From assembly GCA_964568355.1 (NCBI GenBank), contig CAZMRK010000334.1, positions 1-34,216 of the forward strand: DNA of 34,216 nucleotides. The letters run 5' to 3'. This document shows positions 22,142 to 30,211 of this stretch, in pieces. A program made the translations under genes and the position numbers. Under the pieces are notes generated by a model. The model had not been told where the DNA came from and did not search any database. It was given only the letters and a program-made list of their open reading frames with translations. This DNA is from JAJPJX01 sp964568355. GTDB lineage: Bacteria; Acidobacteriota; Terriglobia; Bryobacterales; Bryobacteraceae. Within the stretch, counting starts at the first letter, position 1; every line of letters begins with the position of its first letter.

Positions 22142-24211
22142 ATGGAAAATCTAGGGGCGATTTGTATCCTTCTGGTGTTCTGCCTGGCTCTGTATGCGAT
22201 AGCCGCCGCGATAGCCGGGAGATGGCGGCGGAATCGGCTGCTGCTGGCCAGCGCGGAGCGCGCGGTCTATGCGGTGTGGCTGCTGGTCACCGTGGCGTCA
22301 GCGGTTCTGGTGCAAGCCTTCCTCATGGGAGACTACCGGTTCGCCTACGTCGCGGCAAACAGCAACCGCGCCATGGCCTGGTCTTACAAGCTGGCTGCCT
22401 GGTGGGGCGGACAGGAAGGCTCGCTGTTGTTCTGGAGCTGGCTCCTGGCCTGCTACTCCGCCGCAGCGGTGTTTCTCAACCGGCGGCGCCACCAGGGAAG
22501 CCTGCCCTGGGCCATCGCCATCCTGATGACAACCCAGGCCTTCTTCCTGCTGCTCAATGCCTTCGTCGTAAGCCCGTTCCGCGTGCTGGCGCAGCGTCAT
22601 GCCGTGGTGGCAGCGGTGGACGGTATGGGGCTGAATCCCCTGCTGCAGTATCCGCTGATGCGCATCCATCCGCCGGTGCTCTATCTCGGCTATGTCGGCA
22701 TGACCGTGCCATTCGCCTTCGCCGCAGCCGCGCTGATCGAGCGCGAAAAGGGCGCGGCCTGGATTCGCAGCACCCGCCGCTGGAGCCTGGTAACGTGGCT
22801 GTTCCAGGGCGCCGGCGTGGTGCTGGGAGCGCGCTGGGCCTATGCCGCCCTGGGTTGGGGCGGCTACTGGAGCTGGGATCCGGTGGAGAATGCGTCGCTG
22901 CTGCCGTGGCTCAGCTCTACCGCCTTTCTGCACTCGGTCATGATCGAAGAGAAGCGCGGCATGATGAAGATCTGGAACGCGGTGCTGGTCTCCGGCTCCT
23001 TCTTTTTGTGCATCTTCGGAACCATGATGACCCGCTCCGGCATGGTCAACTCCGTGCATGCGTTCGCCCGCTCCTCGATCGGCAACTATTTCCTGGGCTT
23101 CCTGGTGGTGGGAATTGCGGCCACTGGCTGCCTGATCCTGGCGCGGCTGGATTTTCTGAAAAGCGAGTCTGAACTGGGAGGCGTTCTTTCGCGCGAGTCT
23201 GCCTTCCTGTTCAATAACCTGATCCTGCTGGCCAGTTGCTTCGCCGTGCTATGGGGCACGCTGTTTCCGGTTATCTCCGAATACGCCTGGGGCGAGAAAA
23301 TCAGCCTGGACGGAACCTGGTTCAACCGCGTGATGATTCCGATCGGCCTGTTCCTGCTCTTGCTCACCGGCGTCGGACCGCTGTTCGCCTGGCGGCGCAG
23401 CTCGGCCGAGAGCCTGCGGCGCAATTTTCAGATTCCCGGAGCCGCCGCCTGCCTGCTGGCAGCAGCCCTGCTAATAGCCGGCATGCGCAACACCTATGCC
23501 CTGATCTCGTTCGCGCTGTGCCTGTTCGTCGCCTGGACGGTAGCCGCCGAGTTCTGGCGCGGAGCACGCGTGCTCCAAAGAAAGCATCGCATCAGCATTC
23601 CCGCGGCCATGATCGAGCTGACCCGCCGCAATACGCGGCGCTACGGTGGATACCTGGTGCACATGGGCATGGTCCTGATGTTTATCGGGTTCACCGGCTC
23701 CGCCTTCAACCGCAGCACGAAATCCGAGAGGAGCATCGGAGAGAGCGTTCACCTGGGGCGGTTCGAACTGAAAATCCGCCAGATCACTGAGGGCGAGACC
23801 GACGACTACCTGTGGCAGCGCGCCGAAATCGATATCTATCGGAATCAGGAACACCTGGGGACACTGAAGCCGGAGCGCCAGTACTACAAGGCCAGCCGGC
23901 AACCCATCGGCCGCGTGGACATCCGGCAGCGCCCCGGCGAGGATCTCTATGTGAACTTCGCCGGCGTCGGCGACAGCTCAAAAGCGGTGATCGAGGCCTA
24001 TCTGTTCCCGCTGGTCGGTTGGATCTGGATCGGCGCGCTGATGCTGGCGGGCGGCACGCTGGTGGCGCTGCTGCCGCCCAGGCGCCCGGCTCAGTTGGAT
24101 TCGTCCAGGACCTCGCGCACTTTGTTCAACAGCAGGTCTGGAGTAAAAGGCTTTTGGAGGAAAGCCAGCGGCCGGCCATCGGTCGGCGCACCGATCGGAC
24201 TGTCGCGATAG
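22142..24211 (+). CDS. ccmF: CcmF/NrfE-type cytochrome c haem lyase
   Basis: 689 residues with about 14 membrane helices. Family hallmarks are visible: WWGGQEGSLLFWSW near residue 85, and the tryptophan-rich WWD signature GWGGYWSWDPVENAS near 238-252 that holds haem for attachment. A periplasmic domain lies near the C-terminus (about 525-625), followed by a last helix. CcmF ligates haem to CXXCH motifs of apocytochromes at the outer face of the membrane. It follows the CXXCH anti-sigma-like gene by 52 bp. No other ccm gene lies in the window. The normal domain ends near residue 650; the last 40 residues are unusual, overlap the histidine kinase gene on the other strand by 121 bp, and may be a run-on past the ancestral stop. 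Confidence 0.9.
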   Translation: MENLGAICILLVFCLALYAIAAAIAGRWRRNRLLLASAERAVYAVWLLVTVASAVLVQAFLMGDYRFAYVAANSNRAMAWSYKLAAWWGGQEGSLLFWSWLLACYSAAAVFLNRRRHQGSLPWAIAILMTTQAFFLLLNAFVVSPFRVLAQRHAVVAAVDGMGLNPLLQYPLMRIHPPVLYLGYVGMTVPFAFAAAALIEREKGAAWIRSTRRWSLVTWLFQGAGVVLGARWAYAALGWGGYWSWDPVENASLLPWLSSTAFLHSVMIEEKRGMMKIWNAVLVSGSFFLCIFGTMMTRSGMVNSVHAFARSSIGNYFLGFLVVGIAATGCLILARLDFLKSESELGGVLSRESAFLFNNLILLASCFAVLWGTLFPVISEYAWGEKISLDGTWFNRVMIPIGLFLLLLTGVGPLFAWRRSSAESLRRNFQIPGAAACLLAAALLIAGMRNTYALISFALCLFVAWTVAAEFWRGARVLQRKHRISIPAAMIELTRRNTRRYGGYLVHMGMVLMFIGFTGSAFNRSTKSERSIGESVHLGRFELKIRQITEGETDDYLWQRAEIDIYRNQEHLGTLKPERQYYKASRQPIGRVDIRQRPGEDLYVNFAGVGDSSKAVIEAYLFPLVGWIWIGALMLAGGTLVALLPPRRPAQLDSSRTSRTLFNSRSGVKGFWRKASGRPSVGAPIGLSR

Positions 24212-25776
24212 CCGGACATGAACAGGATCTTCAGTCCTTCTTTCCTGCCGGCCAGATTGCGAGCCAGCTCGAAACCGTCCATCTGCGGCATGACCACGTC
24301 CGTCAAGACCAGATCGATCTTGTGGGCATTCTTGTCATAAGCCACCAGGGCGGTTGCGCCATTGCTGGCTTCGATGACACTGTAGCCCTTGGATTGCAGG
24401 ATGGCAGAGACCAGCTTGCGTACCCCATCCTCGTCGTCTACCAGCAACACCGTCTCGGAACCTTTGGACGCGCGGGATTGCCGGGTTGCAGGCACGGTTG
24501 AGGATTCCATCGTGCGCGGCAGATAAATCTCGAAGATCGTCCCGCAATTCACCTGGCTGAAGACCGTAATGTCGCCGCCGTTCTGTTTGACGATGCCATA
24601 GACCATGGAGAGCCCCAGTCCGCTTCCCTGCCCCTGCTCCTTGGTCGTGAAGAATGGCTCGAACAGCCGCGAACGTGTCTCCAGGTCCATGCCGACGCCA
24701 GTGTCGCTGACGGCCAGCAGAACGTACTCGCCCGGCGGGGCATTGATCTTTTTCCCGACATCGGACTCGTTTACGTCGACGTTGGCCGTTTCCAGTACCA
24801 GTTTGCCGCCCCTCGGCATGGCATCGCGGGCGTTGGTGGCCAGGTGCAGCACAATCTGCTCCATCTGTGAAGCATCGGCGAAGACCTTGTGCAGCCCGGC
24901 GCCGGGCAGCAGGATCAGCTCGATGCTGTCGCCCAGCAGGCGCCGCAACATGGGATCCATGCCTGACAACAAGGCGTTGAGATCCAGTTGTTTCGGCTGC
25001 GCGGCCTGGCCCCGGCCGAAGGCCAGCAGCCGGTTGGTCAAGCCGGCGGCCCGCTCGGCAGAGTAAATGATCTCGTCTGCAAACCGGCGCAGCGGCGTGG
25101 ACTCGGAGAGTTCGCTTCGCAGCAGATCGGCGTAGCCGGTGATCACGGTGAGTACGTTGTTGAAGTCGCCCGCCATGCCCGCCGAAAGCCGGCCCACCGC
25201 CTCCATCTTCTGGGCATGGCTGAGCTGTTCGTCGCGCTGGCGCCGCCCGCTCACATCGCGGAAAATCAGGATCGCGCCCGTAATCTTGCCGCGCTCGTTG
25301 CGTATGGCGCCCGCATTGCCTTCCAGCGGCACTTCGGGGCCATCTTTGGGAACCAGCACGGTGTGCGCCGGAATCGGGACTGCGCCGATCTCCTCGAGCG
25401 CGCGCCGCACCAGGTTCTGCACCGGCTCACGATTCTGCTCGTGCACCAGCCGCAGGACATCTACGACCGGGTGCTGCAATACCTCGCTCTGGCGCTGCCC
25501 GCTCACGGCCTCGGCCACCGGATTGAAGAAGGTAATGCGCCCGGAAAGATCGGTGGTGATCACCGCGTCGCCGGCTCCGGCCAGGGTGGTTTCCACAAGG
25601 CGTTTGGCACGCTTTCTTCCCGTATACCACATTGCAATCAGGAATCCTGCCGCGACGACGATGACCGGAGCAGGGCCGGTTTGAGAACTGAAGAAGGCCG
25701 CCGCCAGAAAAGCAACCGCTCCAACGGTCCACGCAAAGACACTGCCATACCGTATCGAACGATTACTTCCGATCAT
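24091..25776 (-). CDS. Hybrid histidine kinase with substituted phospho-acceptor His
   Basis: 561 residues: two membrane helices (about 12-30 and 36-51), a PAS domain (about 60-175), a dimerisation/phospho-acceptor region, HATPase (about 300-420) and a C-terminal receiver domain (about 442-560). In the phospho-acceptor motif the family has A-H-D-F-N-N; here it is MAGDFNNVL, with Gly203 (GGC, 25168-25170) where the His belongs. The ATPase boxes look intact (HLATNARDAM, DTGVGM, GSGLGLSMVYGIV), as do the receiver Asp493 and Lys542. It may act as a pseudokinase, be phosphorylated from another kinase, or use another site. Candidate -10 TATAGT lies at 25798-25793. Stop codons of this gene and ccmF overlap convergently. 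Confidence 0.88.
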   Translation of the reverse strand: MIGSNRSIRYGSVFAWTVGAVAFLAAAFFSSQTGPAPVIVVAAGFLIAMWYTGRKRAKRLVETTLAGAGDAVITTDLSGRITFFNPVAEAVSGQRQSEVLQHPVVDVLRLVHEQNREPVQNLVRRALEEIGAVPIPAHTVLVPKDGPEVPLEGNAGAIRNERGKITGAILIFRDVSGRRQRDEQLSHAQKMEAVGRLSAGMAGDFNNVLTVITGYADLLRSELSESTPLRRFADEIIYSAERAAGLTNRLLAFGRGQAAQPKQLDLNALLSGMDPMLRRLLGDSIELILLPGAGLHKVFADASQMEQIVLHLATNARDAMPRGGKLVLETANVDVNESDVGKKINAPPGEYVLLAVSDTGVGMDLETRSRLFEPFFTTKEQGQGSGLGLSMVYGIVKQNGGDITVFSQVNCGTIFEIYLPRTMESSTVPATRQSRASKGSETVLLVDDEDGVRKLVSAILQSKGYSVIEASNGATALVAYDKNAHKIDLVLTDVVMPQMDGFELARNLAGRKEGLKILFMSGYRDSPIGAPTDGRPLAFLQKPFTPDLLLNKVREVLDESN

Positions 25777-25845
25777 CGGCCCCGATCCAGGATACTATAC
25801 TGCCGCCGCCGGAACCGTACCCGTCCATACAGCCGGACACGCGAT

Positions 25846-26748
25846 CTATTCATATAGGGATGCTTCCCCTGGCGGGCGCGTCTTCCAGCGCCGGTGGATC
25901 CACAGCCATTGGTCCGGATACTCGCGGATCACGCCCTCCAGGTGTGCCTGGATCGCCCTCGTATCCGCCTCGGCATCGCCCGTGATCGGGATGGGCGGGT
26001 CAAAGCGCAAGACATAACGCCGCTCCTTTTCCGACCAGAGCGCAAACCCCGGAATGACAGCGGCGCCACTGCGCGCCGCCAGTTTGGCAAAGCCTGTCCC
26101 GGCACAAGCCGGAATCCCGAAAAAATCGACAAACGTGCCGCTATCGAGCGTGGCATTCTGGTCGATCAGGATTCCCACCGCCTGGTTTTCCTTCAGAGCT
26201 TTGAGAATGGAGCGCGCAAACTCCTTCTTCTCGATCAGCCGGTTGCCGGATAGCCCGCGATAGCGCTCGATCACCCGGTCGATCAGAAGGTTGTCGAGCG
26301 GACGGACGACCACTCCCATCGGCTCCGACAGCAGGGCGTGCGCATACGCGCTCAGCTCCCAGTTGCCCAGGTGAGCCGTCGCGAAGAGCACCCCGCGGCC
26401 GCGCCGCAGGGCTTCGGCAAAATGCTCGTATCCTTCGTAGCGAATCCACTGATCCACGTTGCCGCGATGAATTTGAGGGAAACGCGCGAAGGTCACCAAC
26501 AGGCGGGCGATCGAGTGAAAGACCCCATCGGCGATGCGCCGGCGAGCGGCAGCATCAAGCTCCGGCATCGCCAGCGAGAGATTGCGCAGCGCCACGCGGC
26601 GAAGGCGGGGAATGGCCAGGTCGAGCAACCGCACGTATGCGCGAGCCAGGCGCCCGGCCAGCGCCGGCGGAGTCTTCGCCAGGGAAGCCAGCACCAGCCG
26701 CGCGACGAGATACTCCACCTGGTTGCGAAAAGCAGAACGCCGGCGCAT
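25846..26748 (-). CDS. LpxL/HtrB-type lipid acyltransferase
   Basis: 300 residues. An N-terminal hydrophobic/amphipathic region is followed by the catalytic motif HLGNWE (His126, Glu131; HX4E) and further family blocks: VVVRPLDN, ILIDQN, and a GTFVDFFG loop. It transfers an acyl chain from acyl-ACP to a lipid A precursor or a related glycolipid at the inner face of the membrane. A ribosome site is not obvious. It lies downstream of the small membrane protein gene and upstream of the kinase on the same strand, with no other lipid A genes beside it, so the precise acceptor is not assignable. The family call is secure. Confidence 0.88.
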   Translation of the reverse strand: MRRRSAFRNQVEYLVARLVLASLAKTPPALAGRLARAYVRLLDLAIPRLRRVALRNLSLAMPELDAAARRRIADGVFHSIARLLVTFARFPQIHRGNVDQWIRYEGYEHFAEALRRGRGVLFATAHLGNWELSAYAHALLSEPMGVVVRPLDNLLIDRVIERYRGLSGNRLIEKKEFARSILKALKENQAVGILIDQNATLDSGTFVDFFGIPACAGTGFAKLAARSGAAVIPGFALWSEKERRYVLRFDPPIPITGDAEADTRAIQAHLEGVIREYPDQWLWIHRRWKTRPPGEASLYE

Positions 26749-26805
26749 GAAGGGCCATTGTAGAAAATGGCGCGGCCCAACCGCTGCGCCGGCGCCCGGG
26801 GGCGT

Positions 26806-27072
26806 TCAGGCGTGCCGCTCGTGACGCGTCTTGAACATGAGCATGCCGCCGATGCCCCATATCAGAAGAAAAACGAAGACCGAGCCCAACATGAGGTCAT
26901 ACGCCGGACCTTGCCACTTCTCCAGCGGGGGCAGAAGGCCGAGGGCCAAGGCGCACAGCACACTGAGCATGTGCCAATACCAGGATCGGGCATGGAAGAA
27001 GTACAGCAGCAATACGGCGAGGGCTAAGGAGACTCCGTAGCTCAGAAATACCCACATCGAAGACATAGGCAT
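26806..27072 (-). CDS. Small three-helix membrane protein
   Basis: 88 residues from ATG 27072 with AGGAGG about 6 bp upstream. Three hydrophobic segments are visible (about 7-26, 32-47 and 58-80), with aromatic Trp/Tyr residues between the first two (ARSWYWHML) and a basic His/Arg tail. No catalytic motif is present. It lies between mnmA and the lipid acyltransferase on the same strand. Function is unknown and I do not recognise the family. Confidence 0.7.
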   Translation of the reverse strand: MPMSSMWVFLSYGVSLALAVLLLYFFHARSWYWHMLSVLCALALGLLPPLEKWQGPAYDLMLGSVFVFLLIWGIGGMLMFKTRHERHA

Positions 27073-27105
27073 CGCTACCTCCTATCCGCATTCTACGCCG
27101 GAAAC

Positions 27106-28227
27106 TCAGATAAAGGAATCCGATTCGATCCAACCACCGCCCAGCACAAGATCGCCGTTGTAAAATACAGCAGCCTGGCCCGGCGTGACGGCCCGCTGAG
27201 GTTCGAGAAAGCGCACCTCGACGCGTTGCGGATCGCCCGTAGGGTGGAGCACCGCTTCGGCCGCTGAGTGGCGATTGCGAATCTTCACCTGGGCGTTTAC
27301 CGGATGGGAGATTCCCGGAACGGAAACCCAATTGACCTGTCCCGCCGTCAGGACCGCGCGCAACAGATCCGCATCGCGCCCCACGGTCACCTGCTGCGAC
27401 CGCGGATCGGTCGCGATCACATAAAGCGGCTCGCCCTTCGCGATGCCCAGCCCGCGCCGTTGGCCTATCGTGAAATGATGTACGCCCTCGTGCTCGCCCA
27501 ACTTTTCCCCGCTGGTGGAGACGATCTGCCCATGGCTCTCCGCACGGGGAGCGCCCTTCTCGCGCAGGTAGGCATCCAAGAAAGCGGCATAGTCGCCATT
27601 GGGCACGAAGCAGATTTCGAAGCTCTCCCCCTTCTCGGCGACGGCCAGCCCCATCTCCCGGGCCAAGCCGCGCACCTCGGCCTTGCTCATCTCGCCCAAC
27701 GGGAAGAGGCTGCGCTCCAACTGTGCCTGGGTCAGCCCGAACAGAAAATAGGTCTGATCCTTGCTTTCGTCGAGCGCCCGGCGTAACTCGTAGCGGCCCG
27801 TGGCGGAGTTGCGGGTGATCCGGGCGTAATGGCCGGTAGCGATCTGCCGGGCACCCACCGCATCGGCCATCTCCAGAAATTGATCGAACTTGATGAAGTT
27901 GTTGCACAGCGTGCACGGGATCGGCGTACGGCCTGCCAGATACTCCGCCACGAACGGTTCCACTACGTGCTTCTCAAACTGGCGCTCGAAGTTGACCACG
28001 TAGTACGGAATGCCGATCTGCTCCGCCACCCGGCGAGCGTCATAAACATCGTCGAGGGAGCAGCACCGCCCGGTAGCAGACTCCCCCGCCAGTCCGGGGA
28101 GCCGCCGCTGGTTCCACAACTGCATGGTGAGCCCGACCACGCGCACTCCGCGCCGCGCCAGCAAACCGGCCACCGTGGAGCTATCCACCCCACCGCTCAT
28201 CGCTACGGCAATCGGCAGATCAGGCAT
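27106..28227 (-). CDS. mnmA: tRNA-specific 2-thiouridylase
   Basis: 373 residues from ATG 28227; the frame is open to TTG 28239, but the family begins at this Met. PP-loop SGGVDSS (11-17) binds ATP and activates uridine-34. Cys108 (LCN) is the nucleophile that receives sulfur, and Cys206 (EICFV) is its partner. It makes 2-thiouridine at the wobble position of tRNAs for Lys, Glu and Gln. The start overlaps the stop of the cysteine desulfurase gene by 8 bp, so the sulfur donor and the acceptor enzyme are co-translated. Sequence and length match the family throughout. Confidence 0.95.
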   Translation of the reverse strand: MPDLPIAVAMSGGVDSSTVAGLLARRGVRVVGLTMQLWNQRRLPGLAGESATGRCCSLDDVYDARRVAEQIGIPYYVVNFERQFEKHVVEPFVAEYLAGRTPIPCTLCNNFIKFDQFLEMADAVGARQIATGHYARITRNSATGRYELRRALDESKDQTYFLFGLTQAQLERSLFPLGEMSKAEVRGLAREMGLAVAEKGESFEICFVPNGDYAAFLDAYLREKGAPRAESHGQIVSTSGEKLGEHEGVHHFTIGQRRGLGIAKGEPLYVIATDPRSQQVTVGRDADLLRAVLTAGQVNWVSVPGISHPVNAQVKIRNRHSAAEAVLHPTGDPQRVEVRFLEPQRAVTPGQAAVFYNGDLVLGGGWIESDSFI

Positions 28228-29386
28228 GCACCCTCGCAACCGGCGAAATCTTGCGCAGATGGGTCACCGAAGCAGCCACGGCATCGACCAGCCGGTCCAC
28301 CTGCTCTTCGGTATTGGACAGCCCCAGCGAGACGCGAATGGTCGAGCGCGCCTGGTCGGCCGGAAGCCCGATGGCCAGCAGCACATGCGATGGCTCCACG
28401 GCGCCGCTCGAACAGGCCGAACCGCTCGATACCGCGAAGCCGCGCAGGTCGAGCGCGATCACCAGCGCCTCGCCCTCAATGCCATCGAAAGAAAGACTGC
28501 TGGTGTTGGGAGTGCGCAGCGCCTGCCTCCCATGAATCGTCACCCCTGGAACACGATCGAGAATCGCCGCTTCCAGGCGATCCCGCAAGGCTCCCAGACG
28601 TGCGGTCTCCGCAGCCAGATGCTCCCCGGCCAATTCCGCGGCCCTGCCAAGAGCCGCTGCTCCCGGCACATTTTCCGTTCCCGGACGGCGATCGCGCTCG
28701 TGATGCCCGCCGAACAGGATGGACGGCAGACGAGTCCCCTTGCGCACGTAGAGCATCCCCACGCCCTTGGGCGCGTAGAGCTTATGCCCACTCGCGCTGT
28801 AAAGGTCCACGCCCAGCGCCGCGACGTCCACCGGAATCTTTCCCAGTGCCTGCACACCGTCGGAGTGAAACGGGATGCCCGCCTCGCGAGTAATGGCCGC
28901 AATTTCGGCGATTGGCTGCACTGTCCCGAGTTCGTTGTTGGCATGCATCACCGAAACCAGCACCGTCTCCGGGCGCAGCGCCCGCCGCACCGCCTCGGGA
29001 TCGACTACGCCGTCGCTTCCTGCTGGAACGTAGGTCACCTCCACACCCTCGCGCTGGAGTTGCGCGCAGGTATTCAACACCGCCGGATGCTCGATCGCGG
29101 TCGAAATCACGTGCCGCCGTGCTTGCGGGGCGCTCCGCACCAGGCCCAGGATCGCCAGATTGTCCGACTCCGTGCCGCCACTGGTGAATACCACTTCCTG
29201 CGGATGGCAGTGAATCAGGCCGGCCACCTGCCGCCGCGCCTGCTCCAGGCGCTGCTTGGCCATCTGCCCGAAATGATGGATGCTGGAAGCGTTACCATAC
29301 ACTTGACCGAGACACGACACCATCGTCTCCAGAACTTCAGGAGAGACAGGGGTGGTGGCGTTGTGGTCGAAATAGGAACGCTGCAC
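28220..29386 (-). CDS. Cysteine desulfurase (IscS/NifS family)
   Basis: 388 residues, fold-type I PLP enzyme. Lys202 in SASGHKLY holds PLP, His100 stacks on the cofactor, and Cys325 in SSGSACSSG is the persulfide-forming residue. It removes sulfur from cysteine to give alanine and a protein persulfide, here most likely passed to MnmA, whose gene overlaps its stop. No Fe-S scaffold gene lies nearby, so a dedicated tRNA-thiolation role is reasonable but not proven. The start is GTG 29386, set by the near-universal YFDHNATTP opening. There is no clear ribosome site, and the divergent gene begins only 17 bp away. Confidence 0.93.
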   Translation of the reverse strand: MQRSYFDHNATTPVSPEVLETMVSCLGQVYGNASSIHHFGQMAKQRLEQARRQVAGLIHCHPQEVVFTSGGTESDNLAILGLVRSAPQARRHVISTAIEHPAVLNTCAQLQREGVEVTYVPAGSDGVVDPEAVRRALRPETVLVSVMHANNELGTVQPIAEIAAITREAGIPFHSDGVQALGKIPVDVAALGVDLYSASGHKLYAPKGVGMLYVRKGTRLPSILFGGHHERDRRPGTENVPGAAALGRAAELAGEHLAAETARLGALRDRLEAAILDRVPGVTIHGRQALRTPNTSSLSFDGIEGEALVIALDLRGFAVSSGSACSSGAVEPSHVLLAIGLPADQARSTIRVSLGLSNTEEQVDRLVDAVAASVTHLRKISPVARVHA

Positions 29387-29403
29387 GTACTACCAGTTTA
29401 ACA

Positions 29404-30195
29404 ATGCCCCATCGGATCGTTACGTTAACCACGGATTTCGGCCTCTCCGACCACTTTGTCGGCACCATGAAAGGCGTGATTCTGGGCATCTGCCCGACCG
29501 CCCGAATCGTCGACATCAGCCATGAAATTACGCCCTTCGAGATCCCTGAAGGAGCCTTCGTGGTAGCCCAGGCCTACCGGTATTTCCCACCCAAAACCGT
29601 ACACGTGGTGGTCGTGGATCCCGGAGTCGGCACCTCCCGCCGGCCTATTCTCGCCGAAGCCGGGGGCCAGTATTTCATCGCTCCGGATAACGGCGTCCTC
29701 TCGCTGGTCTGGGCCCGCGAGGAAAAGGCCCGGGTGCGAGCCATCACGGCGAAGAGATACTTTCTCCCCGACGTCAGCCAGACCTTCCACGGACGCGATG
29801 TTTTCGCGCCCTCAGCGGCACACCTGGCCAAAGGGGTTCCGGCCGCGCGGTTCGGTAAGCTCATCGAGGACCACTTGCGCCTTTCCTTCGCCGCTCCGGT
29901 CCGCACCGGACGGCGCGCCTGGAGCGGAGTTATCCTGAAGATCGATCGCTTCGGCAACCTGATCACGAACTTCCGGCCGGACGATTTCCCCGAGCTGGCC
30001 GCGCGCCCGTTCGAGTTCGCCGTCGGCTTCCAGAAGGTCTCCCGCCTGGCGGCGAACTACGCCGAATGCGCCCCCGGCGAGTTGTTCGTCATCCTGGGCA
30101 GTTCCGGCTACCTGGAGATTTCAACCAGCCAAGCCTCGGCCGCCAAAGCCCTGGGCTGCGGAGCAGGAGCCCCGGTCGAACTGACGCTCTTCTAG
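29404..30195 (+). CDS. S-adenosylmethionine hydrolase (adenosine-forming), DUF62 family
   Basis: 263 residues. Family signatures are TTDFGLSDHFVGTMKG at the start, VVDPGVGTSRRP (Asp/Arg of the water-activating set), APDNGVLS, FHGRDVFAPSAAHLA, and a C-terminal barrel with IDRFGNLITN and GYLEIS. It splits SAM to adenosine and methionine by nucleophilic attack of water, in the cytosol. Its physiological purpose in bacteria is debated, probably control of the SAM pool. ATG 29404 lies 17 bp from the divergent desulfurase start, so both genes appear to have minimal leaders. It converges on anmK with 16 bp between stops. Halogenase relatives exist, but a hydrolase is the more likely function. Confidence 0.9.
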   Translation: MPHRIVTLTTDFGLSDHFVGTMKGVILGICPTARIVDISHEITPFEIPEGAFVVAQAYRYFPPKTVHVVVVDPGVGTSRRPILAEAGGQYFIAPDNGVLSLVWAREEKARVRAITAKRYFLPDVSQTFHGRDVFAPSAAHLAKGVPAARFGKLIEDHLRLSFAAPVRTGRRAWSGVILKIDRFGNLITNFRPDDFPELAARPFEFAVGFQKVSRLAANYAECAPGELFVILGSSGYLEISTSQASAAKALGCGAGAPVELTLF

Positions 30196-30211
30196 CACCC
30201 CTTCTGCGCGT

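Noticed and set aside
28124..29401. Plus-strand open frame of 425 codons opposite the cysteine desulfurase
   Set aside because: It is antisense to a gene with intact PLP and cysteine active sites; it has no recognisable domain.
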